From: a virus
Virus record (IMG/VR): IMGVR_UViG_3300006224_000014
Location: 1 to 47,805 of that record
Length of the DNA stretch: 47,805 nucleotides
Strand: one strand, 5' to 3'
The notes under the pieces are model-generated. The model saw only the letters and a program-made list of their open reading frames with translations. It had not been told where the DNA came from and ran no database searches. Shown here piece after piece: positions 1-6,628 of this stretch. Position 1 is the first letter of the stretch. Each line of letters starts with the position of its first letter. The translations under genes were made by a program, and so were the position numbers.

Positions 1-1
1 T

Positions 2-14
2 GCTTGACAGGATG
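2..14 (+). promoter_or_regulatory. Stoperator-like motif, copy a
   Basis: GCTTGACAGGATG overlaps the TGA stop of the clamp-like gene and sits between the -35 and -10 of the integrase-operon promoter. It resembles the cluster A mycobacteriophage stoperator core CTTGACA. Function is inferred. Confidence 0.45.
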
Positions 15-23
15 TGCTATCAT
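14..23 (+). promoter_or_regulatory. Extended -10 promoter of the integrase operon
   Basis: GTGCTATCAT is an extended -10 element. A weak -35 (TTCACG) lies 18 bp upstream across the circular join. The TTGACA at 4-9 is only 8 bp from the -10, too close to be its -35, so it is better read as an operator inside the promoter. The same GTGCTATNAT word occurs before minus-strand genes at 3377, 42095 and 45519. Confidence 0.5.
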
Positions 24-54
24 GCGAGTGAGGTTCCATGAAGGGAGGAAGGGC

Positions 55-498
55 GTGGAAATCACCGTGACCCTGAAGGTCCGCCGGGGCCGGGGTCCGT
101 TCGGACCCCGTGACGCCCTGGCCGACGCGCTTCGCCTGAAGCTCCTGACCGGCGGCCCCATCCGCACCTCCACGACCGAGTGGGAAGTAGACGAGGTGGA
201 GGTTCACCCGTCCAAGGCCGAGGAGGATGAGGTCGGCAAGGTGCTCGGCCCCATGCTGCTTGCCCTGGAACGGGCCTACCTGGATGGCGCCTTCGACGAC
301 GACCTCTCGGGGCTCACCGTCGTGGAGCGCCTGCTGGCGAAGGGCGTTCTGGTCATGGAGACCGAACGCAGGCGCCAGGTCCAGACCAAGCACCACGTCA
401 AGACCGGGCGCCCGCGCGCCCTGCCCGAAGCTGACCGCGAGGGCGACGAGTCCTACGCCGCCGAGCTCCAGGCCTGGCTCCAGGGGGCGGCGGCATGA
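55..498 (+). CDS. Hypothetical protein, first gene after the integrase promoter
   Basis: 147 residues, function not recognised. I chose the GTG at 55 because AAGGGAGG lies 7 nt upstream; an in-frame ATG at 22 lies inside the -10 element and is unlikely to be used. The protein is mixed charged, with an N-terminal beta-rich stretch and acidic central helices. Its ATGA overlap with int (495-498) indicates translational coupling, so it may be an integration or early-lysogeny accessory factor. That role comes from position only. Confidence 0.75.
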   Translation: MEITVTLKVRRGRGPFGPRDALADALRLKLLTGGPIRTSTTEWEVDEVEVHPSKAEEDEVGKVLGPMLLALERAYLDGAFDDDLSGLTVVERLLAKGVLVMETERRRQVQTKHHVKTGRPRALPEADREGDESYAAELQAWLQGAAA

Positions 499-1613
499 AG
501 GGCTACAAGCGGCGGCGCGGGGACGCCTGGTTGCTGGAGGTGTCCACGGGTTTCGACGCCCGGACCTCCCGCTACCGCAAGCGGACCGAGACCTACCACG
601 GCACGTCGCGCGAGGCCGACGAGCGGCTCGCCGCGATGGTGCGCGAGGCCGAGCTCGGCTTCGGCCTGGACGCGAACCCTCGCCACCTGCGCCTGTGGAC
701 CTTCATCGAGGATGAGTACCTCCCGTACAAGCAGGCCGAGGGCCTGTCCTCGGTGAAGGAGTACCGGCGCCTGCTGGGCTACGTCCCCGACTGGCTGGTG
801 AACGCCCCCATCGGGTCGGTCACCCCGGCCATGGTGTCGCGCTGGGTGCGCGAGATGGTCGGCGCCGGGCTGGCGCCGAGCACCGTCCGGCTCCGGCTGA
901 ACCGCCTGTCCGGCGTGTTCACCCACGCGATGCGCCTGCGCCTGGTCACCTTCAATCCCGCGGCGGGCCTGGGCCCCCGCGATGGTGACCGTAGCGTGGC
1001 CCCACCGCTGGAGCCCGAGGATGCCGTTGCGCTGCTTGGGTTCTCCAGGAACACGATGGTCGAGGTGCCCGTAGCTCTGGCCCTCGGCTGCGGCCTCCGC
1101 CGCGGCGAGGTGCTGGGCCTGCGCTGGGCCGACGTGGATTTCGAGACCGAGGAGCTCCACGTCCGCCAGACGGTCCGCCCGGACGGCACGTTCGGCGGGC
1201 CCAAGACCGCGGCCGGGCGCCGCGCCGTGCCGATGCCGGACTTCGTGGTGGAGTCCCTGCTGAGACACCGTGCAGAGCAACGGAAGCTGCGTCTGTTCAT
1301 GGGCCCCCGGTGGAGTGACCACGACCTCGTGTACCCGAGCCAGACCGGCGCCCCGCTGCACCCGCGCTCGCTCTGGAACCGCTGGGAAAACTTCCGCAGA
1401 GCGCACCGCCTGGCGTTGCGCTTCCACGATTTGCGCCACGCCTACGCCACCCTCATGGGCGAGAGCGGGGCGGACATCAACGACCTGAAGGAGCTCATGG
1501 GCCACTCCCGGAGCTCGGTGACGATGGATATGTACCAGAAAGCCTTGGGGCGCAAGAAGCACCGCCGCGTTGAGGCTTTCGGGGACCTGATGAGAGGAGG
1601 AGAGGACCGATGA
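495..1613 (+). CDS. int: Tyrosine recombinase (phage integrase)
   Basis: 372 residues, usual size for an actinophage tyrosine integrase. The N-terminal part (about 1-65) is a basic arm-type DNA-binding domain, residues about 70-160 form the SAM-like core-binding domain, and the rest is catalytic. Visible catalytic residues are R202 (GLRRGEVLGL), H311 and R314 (HDLRHAYAT), H337 (MGHSRSS) and the nucleophile Y347 (MDMYQKAL). A Lys in GGPKTAAGRR fits the beta-hairpin lysine. It would integrate and excise the phage at attP/attB. It overlaps both neighbours by ATGA. The obvious attP candidate is the gap at 2908-3136. Confidence 0.95.
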   Translation: MKGYKRRRGDAWLLEVSTGFDARTSRYRKRTETYHGTSREADERLAAMVREAELGFGLDANPRHLRLWTFIEDEYLPYKQAEGLSSVKEYRRLLGYVPDWLVNAPIGSVTPAMVSRWVREMVGAGLAPSTVRLRLNRLSGVFTHAMRLRLVTFNPAAGLGPRDGDRSVAPPLEPEDAVALLGFSRNTMVEVPVALALGCGLRRGEVLGLRWADVDFETEELHVRQTVRPDGTFGGPKTAAGRRAVPMPDFVVESLLRHRAEQRKLRLFMGPRWSDHDLVYPSQTGAPLHPRSLWNRWENFRRAHRLALRFHDLRHAYATLMGESGADINDLKELMGHSRSSVTMDMYQKALGRKKHRRVEAFGDLMRGGEDR

Positions 1614-1714
1614 CGTTCGGAGAGTTTTTCGGCCTGCTGAGTCTGCCCGTCCTGGCGGGGTTCGCGGCCATCGTGGCCGCGGCCGTGAAGTACCTGGTGG
1701 TGGGTGGCCGATGA
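1610..1714 (+). CDS. Small single-pass membrane protein
   Basis: 34 residues, missed by length cut-offs. It starts with ATG overlapping the int stop and ends with ATGA overlap with the next gene. Residues about 8-30 form a hydrophobic helix followed by a short basic tail (VVGGR). Coupling on both sides and a clean TM profile support a real gene. Superinfection exclusion or membrane anchoring are possible roles, but nothing in the sequence decides. Confidence 0.6.
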   Translation: MTFGEFFGLLSLPVLAGFAAIVAAAVKYLVVGGR

Positions 1715-2208
1715 AGCCCATCCTCCTCCTCGACGTGGACGGTGTGCTCAACGTGTTCGGCAACCGCCCGCCAGGGCAGGCCCTGGAGTACGAGTTCTGG
1801 TTCGAGCTCTGGCCCATCCGCATCCCCCTGGGGACGACGGCCCGCCTGGCCCGCCTGGCCGAGCACTACGACATCGTGTGGTGCACCGCCTGGGAGGACA
1901 ACGCTCCGCGGGTGCTCTCCAAGTACCTGGGGGCCTACCTCGCCGACTGCCCCTACATCTCCTGGTACGCGGGGTCGGGCCCGACCTGGAAGCTGAACGA
2001 TGTGCGGGTCTGGCTGGAGGAGCACGGCGATGGTCGGGACGTGGCCTGGGTGGACGACGACCTGTACGAGGACGCCCAGTATTGGGCCCTCGGTCGCCCC
2101 GACCTCTGCCTCGTCAAGACCGACCCGGCCCGCGGCCTGACCGAGGATGTGGTCAGGGTCCTGGTCAGCTACGCCCTGTCGCGTGAGAGGGAGGAGGCGG
2201 CGGCATGA
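1711..2208 (+). CDS. HAD-superfamily hydrolase of the small HAD_SAK type
   Basis: 165 residues. The N-terminal motif LLLDVDGVLN is HAD motif I (DxD), TAWEDNA fits motif II (a Thr near a Trp), and WVDDD near residue 113 is motif IV. Compact proteins of this architecture in actinobacteria and their phages resemble the HAD domain of Swiss Army Knife RNA-repair proteins, so a nucleotide or nucleic-acid-end phosphatase is plausible. No cap domain is visible. Coupled by ATGA to both neighbours. Confidence 0.75.
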   Translation: MKPILLLDVDGVLNVFGNRPPGQALEYEFWFELWPIRIPLGTTARLARLAEHYDIVWCTAWEDNAPRVLSKYLGAYLADCPYISWYAGSGPTWKLNDVRVWLEEHGDGRDVAWVDDDLYEDAQYWALGRPDLCLVKTDPARGLTEDVVRVLVSYALSREREEAAA

Positions 2209-2495
2209 ACACCGGGTGGCGGACCCCGCCGACCGCCTACGAGTACCAGTACGAGCCGTCGCGCATGGGGAAGTCGTGCCCTCGCTGCGGGTCCTGGACG
2301 CCGAACCTGTACCTGGAGGCCTGCAAGGCCCAGGGCCAGCCCGACGCCTGGCATTTCGGGTACGACTCCACGCACGTCATGGACTCAACCGGCACCTACT
2401 GCTTCTACTGCCGGGGATGCGACTGCCACGCCCCCGGCGTGCTCATGAAGCCTTGCACCGCAGCTCCTCTTGACTGTGAGGTGAAAGTGCTATGA
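2205..2495 (+). CDS. Cysteine-rich putative zinc-binding protein
   Basis: 96 residues, not recognised as a named family. CPRCG near the N-terminus and CFYCRGCDCH near the middle give CxxC knuckles able to bind one or two zinc ions, with aromatic residues between. Small zinc ribbons are common in actinophage accessory operons and often bind nucleic acid or proteins. ATGA overlaps join it to the HAD gene and to the next gene. Confidence 0.65.
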   Translation: MNTGWRTPPTAYEYQYEPSRMGKSCPRCGSWTPNLYLEACKAQGQPDAWHFGYDSTHVMDSTGTYCFYCRGCDCHAPGVLMKPCTAAPLDCEVKVL

Positions 2496-2728
2496 AAGAA
2501 GTCAGCCAGCTCATCCTGCTCAGGAACGAGGTGGAGCACCAGCGCCGCTACATCGAGTTCCTGCACGCCGAGCTCCAGCGGCACCACGACGCGCTGGAGC
2601 GCATCCAGGAGGAGGGCCTGAAGGCCGCCCCCGGCCCGCTCGACTCGGCGGCCGTCAGGGCCCTGGTCCGCCTCGCCCAGCACGTCATCTGGACGTGCGG
2701 GTGTCTCGCCCGAAGGGAGGCAGCGTGA
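2492..2728 (+). CDS. Coiled-coil small protein
   Basis: 78 residues. The first 45 are strongly helical with heptad-like spacing of Leu/Ile (LILLRNEVEH, FLHAELQRHH). The C-terminal part is helical with two Cys (WTCGC). Function unknown. GGTG upstream serves as ribosome binding site, and the gene overlaps both neighbours (ATGA upstream, GTGA downstream). Confidence 0.65.
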   Translation: MKEVSQLILLRNEVEHQRRYIEFLHAELQRHHDALERIQEEGLKAAPGPLDSAAVRALVRLAQHVIWTCGCLARREAA

Positions 2729-2907
2729 CCACCGCGACCAAGCTCCCGAGGATGAAGATGGTGGGCGCCGTGGTGCTCCGCTGCGGGTGCGAAATCCCCA
2801 TCATCCAGGACTACTACCGCGAGGAGCTCCCCCCGGCCGGGGAGGCGTGGACCTGCGCCGAGCACGGCGAGGTGGAGGTCTACCGCTCCTACCGGCGCAC
2901 GGCCTGA
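2725..2907 (+). CDS. Small Cys/His protein, last gene of the integrase operon
   Basis: 60 residues. The GTG start overlaps the previous stop (GTGA) and is preceded by AAGGGAGG. CGC and CAEHGE could form a small metal site. Function unknown. Transcription probably ends at the hairpin at 3049-3072. Confidence 0.6.
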   Translation: MTTATKLPRMKMVGAVVLRCGCEIPIIQDYYREELPPAGEAWTCAEHGEVEVYRSYRRTA

Positions 2908-2915
2908 TGGTGTGT

Positions 2916-3046
2916 CATTTCCACCACCAACTTCTAGCCGTTGCGCTGGAGCGTTTGCGACCGATTTTCGACAAGGCCCGGCGAGATGCCTTGCGCTGCA
3001 CTAGCGGGCGTCGGTCGTTGTAGAAGCAAGTGTGATGGTAGAAATG
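2916..3046. repeat. Nested inverted-repeat element, candidate attP or structured RNA
   Basis: Four sets of arms face each other in order: 2916-2929 with 3033-3046 (12 of 14 pair), 2931-2936 with 3021-3026 (CTTCTA/TAGAAG), 2958-2964 with 3011-3017 (CGACCGA/TCGGTCG), and 2972-2977 with 2988-2993 (CAAGGC/GCCTTG) around a 10-nt loop. No ORF fits. The element lies between the integrase operon and a divergently oriented excisionase-like gene, where an attP with paired arm sites would be expected. A structured RNA is the alternative. Confidence 0.5.
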
Positions 3047-3048
3047 GC

Positions 3049-3072
3049 AGGGGCCTGAACCTGGGGGCCCCT
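3049..3072 (+). terminator. Hairpin terminator after the integrase operon
   Basis: AGGGGCC at 3049-3055 pairs with GGCCCCT at 3066-3072 over a 10-nt loop, followed by GGTTTCTG. The GC-rich stem with a poor T-run is typical of actinobacterial terminators. Confidence 0.5.
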
Positions 3073-3136
3073 GGTTTCTGTCATCTCATCCCGTCTCATC
3101 CCGGCCCGTCTGCCACGCCTTTCCGACAGATTTGCG

Positions 3137-3370
3137 TCAGGCGCGTTGCGCTTTCAACCGCATCAGGTCGTTCGACCAGACGTAGACGCGCTTGCCGTAG
3201 CGCCCGGCCGAAGGTTCGTCGATGGCGGCGAGTTTACCCTCCTCGGCGAAGCGCAGGATGGAGAAGTTGGAGACGCCCATCCAGGCGGCGGCGTCCTTGG
3301 TCCTCACCCAGGTGTCCCGTGGGAGGCTCGGTGCGTTGTCCGAGAGCTCGATGATGCGATATACCTTCAT
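3137..3370 (-). CDS. AlpA/excisionase-like winged-helix DNA-binding protein
   Basis: 77 residues. The segment WVRTKDAAAWMGVSNFSILR followed by GKLAA and a basic wing (GRYGKRVYVW) matches the MerR-like HTH_17 fold of excisionases and AlpA regulators. It lies next to the putative attP and opposite in direction to int, as expected for a recombination directionality factor. The ATG at 3370 is only 6 nt from a TATGAT -10 element, so the message is probably leaderless. A regulator of the nearby terminase operon is the alternative. Confidence 0.75.
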   Translation of the reverse strand: MKVYRIIELSDNAPSLPRDTWVRTKDAAAWMGVSNFSILRFAEEGKLAAIDEPSAGRYGKRVYVWSNDLMRLKAQRA

Positions 3371-3376
3371 GCTCGC

Positions 3377-3386
3377 ATCATAGCAC
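3377..3386 (-). promoter_or_regulatory. Extended -10 of a leaderless promoter
   Basis: On the minus strand the sequence reads GTGCTATGAT, then GCGAGC, then the ATG of the excisionase-like gene. With a start site about 7 nt after the -10 the transcript would begin at or next to the start codon. No clear -35 is seen. Confidence 0.55.
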
Positions 3387-3436
3387 CTCCCGCCCAGGCG
3401 GTCTACCGCCTTGCGCGGGGGCTCACGCTGGGGGGC

Positions 3437-3838
3437 GTGACACAGCCGAAGCGCAACACCGATGGGTTGAAACGTGGGGGCATCACCCCCGAGGCGCAGG
3501 CGAAGGGGGCGGCTGCTGCCGCCAAGGTGCGTGAGGAACAGAACGCCCTGGTAGAGCTGGCCGTCAAGGACCCCTACGCCGCATACGACGAGATGCACGT
3601 CGCCATGACGCGGCACATCCTGAAGCTCCTCAAGGACGAGGCCCGTACCGGCGGCACGCCGGACCGAGCGGTGACTGACCGGCTCCGCGAGTACCGGCAG
3701 CTCACCGACAGCCTGGCCGCGTACCGCGAGGCCAAGGGTGAGGCCGAGGCTGCCCGGCAGTTCTTCGACGCGCTCTCGCGCCGCCTCGCCCAGATGAACA
3801 TGGACGAGACCTCCCCGTCGGGGCCGCCCGATGCCTGA
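3437..3838 (+). CDS. Terminase small subunit (likely)
   Basis: 133 residues. The GTG at 3437 has a G-rich ribosome binding site just upstream and is the best start before the first good codons. The N-terminus is basic (QPKRNTDGLKRGG) and the body helical, with many charged residues. Position directly before terL, with an 8-bp overlap, is the main evidence for a role in DNA recognition at pac/cos. No classical HTH is obvious. Confidence 0.6.
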   Translation: MTQPKRNTDGLKRGGITPEAQAKGAAAAAKVREEQNALVELAVKDPYAAYDEMHVAMTRHILKLLKDEARTGGTPDRAVTDRLREYRQLTDSLAAYREAKGEAEAARQFFDALSRRLAQMNMDETSPSGPPDA

Positions 3839-5249
3839 CCGCCACCTCGCGGTCCCGCGGGGGTCTCACCTCCCTCTCTGGACCCCCGGCCACATCCGGC
3901 CGGTATTTTCCAAGGTGGAGCAGCCCGCCCTGGGCACGCTGCTTGACGGCCCCTCGTTCATCCAGATGTACGTCACCTACGAGGGTGAGCCCATCCGCCT
4001 GGAGGGGTGGCAGGTCGCTTTCATGCGGCGCCGCAACCGCTTTCGCGCCCTGGAGAAGTCGGTCCAGATTGGCTACTCGTTCGTCTGCGCGATGGAGGCA
4101 CTCTGGATGGCGTTCGTTTTCGAGGACGAGACGAGCGCCTTCATCTCCATCAACGAGTCTGACGCCCGCGAGAAAATCCTCTACGCCCTGAAGCTCTACC
4201 ACGGCATCGACCCGATGCTGCGCCGGTTCGTGCCCCTGAGCAGGGACTCCTCCGAGGAGCTCTGGTTCGGGCCGCGCGAGCGCCCGGCGCGCCTCATCAC
4301 GAAGCCCGCGACCTCCGGCCTGAGAGGCCTTGCGGGGCACGTCTACCTGGACGAGATTGACCACTACCGCCCCGGACAGGACAACGAGACGTTCACCGGC
4401 TCGATGGGCCGGGTCACCCGTAGCAGACGCCGCCTCACGATGGGGAGCTCGGTTTTCGGCGAGGACACCGTGCTCGCCAAGGTCATGGCGCCCGGCGCCT
4501 ACCCCGACTTCCTCAAGTTCCGCCTCCCATGGTGGGTCTCCGAGAGCTCCGAGGTGCTGGAGAACATCAACGCCCAGCGCCGCAATATGCCCTCCGAGGA
4601 TTTCGCCCAGGAGTACGAGTGCAACCGCGGTGGCAGCGGCGACAGCGCCTTCAGCCAGGACCTCATCAGGAAGTGTTGGCACGAAGGGGATAACACCAGC
4701 GACCTTAGCCTGGACCCCGATGGTATGTACCTAGCAGGGTACGACCCCGGTGGGAGTCGCCACCCGGCCGTGCTCACAATCCTGGAGCGCAGGGGCGACA
4801 GGTGGGAGCAGCGGTCAATCGTTGAGCTGCGGGGCGAGAAGCTCGCAGACCAGGAGGAGCGCCTCCATGGACTGCTCACCAGCCTCCCCGGCCTGCGACT
4901 CGGCATCGACCACCTCGGGTTGGGGCAGCAGATGTCAGAGAACCTCGTGAAGCGGTGGGGCCCAGGGAGGGCCCGCGCCATCACGTTCACCGAAGCCTCC
5001 AAGTCGGAGATGGTCCAAGGTCTCAAGCGGATGCTGGAGGACGGCGAGCTCGCGTTGCTCCGCGACCGCCGCCAGGACTACGAGCTGAATCGCACGAAGC
5101 GCCAGCCGGGCGGCAAGGTCGTCCAGTCTGGCTCTGAGCGCAACTTCCACTTCGACCGCTTCTGGGCCCTCGCCATGGCGGCGAGCCTCGCCCAGGGCGG
5201 GCGGTCGGTCTACGAAACGAGAGGGTTGCAGGTACTCGAATGGGCCTGA
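3831..5249 (+). CDS. terL: Terminase large subunit
   Basis: 472 residues. The ATPase half has the RxxxKSRQxGxS-like Walker A variant ALEKSVQIGYS and the Walker B segment HVYLDEIDHY. The nuclease half shows acidic motifs LAGYDPGG, GIDHLGLG and HFDRFWALAMA. It cleaves and pumps DNA into the prohead through the portal. It overlaps the small subunit by 8 bp and the portal gene by 10 bp, a tight packaging operon. Confidence 0.93.
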   Translation: MPDRHLAVPRGSHLPLWTPGHIRPVFSKVEQPALGTLLDGPSFIQMYVTYEGEPIRLEGWQVAFMRRRNRFRALEKSVQIGYSFVCAMEALWMAFVFEDETSAFISINESDAREKILYALKLYHGIDPMLRRFVPLSRDSSEELWFGPRERPARLITKPATSGLRGLAGHVYLDEIDHYRPGQDNETFTGSMGRVTRSRRRLTMGSSVFGEDTVLAKVMAPGAYPDFLKFRLPWWVSESSEVLENINAQRRNMPSEDFAQEYECNRGGSGDSAFSQDLIRKCWHEGDNTSDLSLDPDGMYLAGYDPGGSRHPAVLTILERRGDRWEQRSIVELRGEKLADQEERLHGLLTSLPGLRLGIDHLGLGQQMSENLVKRWGPGRARAITFTEASKSEMVQGLKRMLEDGELALLRDRRQDYELNRTKRQPGGKVVQSGSERNFHFDRFWALAMAASLAQGGRSVYETRGLQVLEWA

Positions 5250-6628
5250 TGAAATGGCTGCGGCGCACGCCATCTGAGCCGCCGATGCAAAAGGTGATGG
5301 TGGCACCTGCTGGGTGGTACGGGGGCGGCGACGTTCCCTCCAGCTACCTGGCGTACAACGGTGTCCGCAGCATGGGCAAGGCCTACGCCGACGTGCACTT
5401 TGTCTACGAGGTCGTCAGTCGCATCTCCTCTGCTGCAAGCACTCTGCCCATCAAGGTCATGGAGCTGGGCCCCGGAGGGGTCCACCTGGAGGCCACCGAC
5501 CACCCCGCGTCCCGGCTGCTCCGCAAGCCGAGCGCGACGGTGCCGAGGGCCCTGCTCATCTCGTCCACCGTGGGCGACCTGTGCCTGCACGGCAACGCTT
5601 TCTGGCTCAAGGTCCGCTCCCAGACCGAGGTGCCCGCGGAGCTCTGGCGGCTACGCCCAGAGCGGATGCGGGCCGTCCCCGACCCTGACTCCGGCCGCCT
5701 CCTCGGCTGGGTCTACACGGTCGGGAACAAGGAGCAGCCCTACCTGCCCGAGGACATCGTTCACTTCCGCAACTACAACCCCCTCGACGACCTGCTGGGC
5801 ATCAGCCCGCTCACGGCGATGCGCTACCAGGTCGAGCTCGGCCGTGACGCCGAGAGCGCAGCGGTCGATTTTTGGGTCCAGGGGGCCCGGCTCAACGGGG
5901 TCCTGGAGTCCCCGCTGCCGATGACCGACGAGGCCATCGAGAGGCTGTCGGCTCAGTTCAAGGCGCTCGCCGGGAAGGGAGGGCGCTACCGCACCCCCAT
6001 CCTGGAGGAGGGCATCACCTACAAGGCAACGGCTCTGAGCCCGAAGGACGCTGAGTTCATCGAGACCGCTCAGATTACCCGGCGTCGGTTCGCCAACGCC
6101 TACGGCTACCCCCTGAGCGACGACTACTCCGCGCGGGCCACGCCGGACGAGATTCGGAAGGGTCTCTACGCCGACGCGGTGCAGGTCTGGACGGTGCTCA
6201 TGGAGGAGACCATGGAGCTCCAGCTCATGCCCGATTTTCCGGGCGAGGCCTTCCCCCAGTTCCAGATGCGCCACATCCTCGACCCCAACATCGCCGAGCG
6301 GTACGGGGCCTACAAGGAGGGCATCTACGGTGGGTGGCTCCCGCCGGAGTATGTGAAGCGCCTGGAGGACATCCCGCCCACGGCAGGCCCCACCTACATC
6401 CCCATGAACATGGTGATGGTCGGGCCCGACGGCAAGCCCATCCCGACGGCGCAGCCCCAGCCTGACAAGGACTCCACCGGAGGCATGGGCGGCGACAACG
6501 ACCAGGACGGTCCCTCCACCGGCTCTGGCAACGCGAAGGGGGCTCCAAAATCGCTGTCTCCGAAGGACTTTTGGAGAGCACTCCTGAACGGGTACGAGAC
6601 TACAAGCTCGCCCGCGACGAGCTCGTAG
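5240..6628 (+). CDS. Portal protein (HK97-type, SPP1/Mu-like family)
   Basis: 462 residues. Family-typical segments include VYEVVSRISSAASTLPIKV, the DHPASRLLRKPS stretch, GNAFWLKV and VHFRNYNPLDDLLGISPL. It forms the dodecameric gate at the packaging vertex. The C-terminus is low complexity and Gly/Asp rich (about 415-445) and ends inside the start of the MuF-type gene, a 58-nt overlap. Confidence 0.93.
   Translation: MGLMKWLRRTPSEPPMQKVMVAPAGWYGGGDVPSSYLAYNGVRSMGKAYADVHFVYEVVSRISSAASTLPIKVMELGPGGVHLEATDHPASRLLRKPSATVPRALLISSTVGDLCLHGNAFWLKVRSQTEVPAELWRLRPERMRAVPDPDSGRLLGWVYTVGNKEQPYLPEDIVHFRNYNPLDDLLGISPLTAMRYQVELGRDAESAAVDFWVQGARLNGVLESPLPMTDEAIERLSAQFKALAGKGGRYRTPILEEGITYKATALSPKDAEFIETAQITRRRFANAYGYPLSDDYSARATPDEIRKGLYADAVQVWTVLMEETMELQLMPDFPGEAFPQFQMRHILDPNIAERYGAYKEGIYGGWLPPEYVKRLEDIPPTAGPTYIPMNMVMVGPDGKPIPTAQPQPDKDSTGGMGGDNDQDGPSTGSGNAKGAPKSLSPKDFWRALLNGYETTSSPATSS

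Larger units (their letters stand above)
1..27. repeat. Terminal 27-bp direct repeat (circular closure)
   Basis: Positions 1-27 are identical to 47779-47805. The repeat joins the stop codon of the clamp-like gene (47783-47785) to the promoter of the integrase operon without disturbing either. The simplest reading is an assembly overlap of a circular or circularly permuted genome of 47,778 bp. A duplicated att core of an excised prophage is less likely, because the repeat lies inside one continuous operon. Confidence 0.85.

Noticed and set aside
1-27. Terminal repeat as prophage attL/attR core
   Set aside because: It lies inside one continuous operon (clamp stop, promoter, integrase genes), which integration there would split.
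453-1823. Minus-strand ORF of 456 residues across the integrase gene
   Set aside because: Antisense shadow; integrase on the plus strand has full catalytic residues.
2484-2494. GTGCTATGA as a further -10 element (also at 13981)
   Set aside because: Here ATG is the start codon of a coupled gene preceded by a GGTG ribosome binding site; the match is coincidental.
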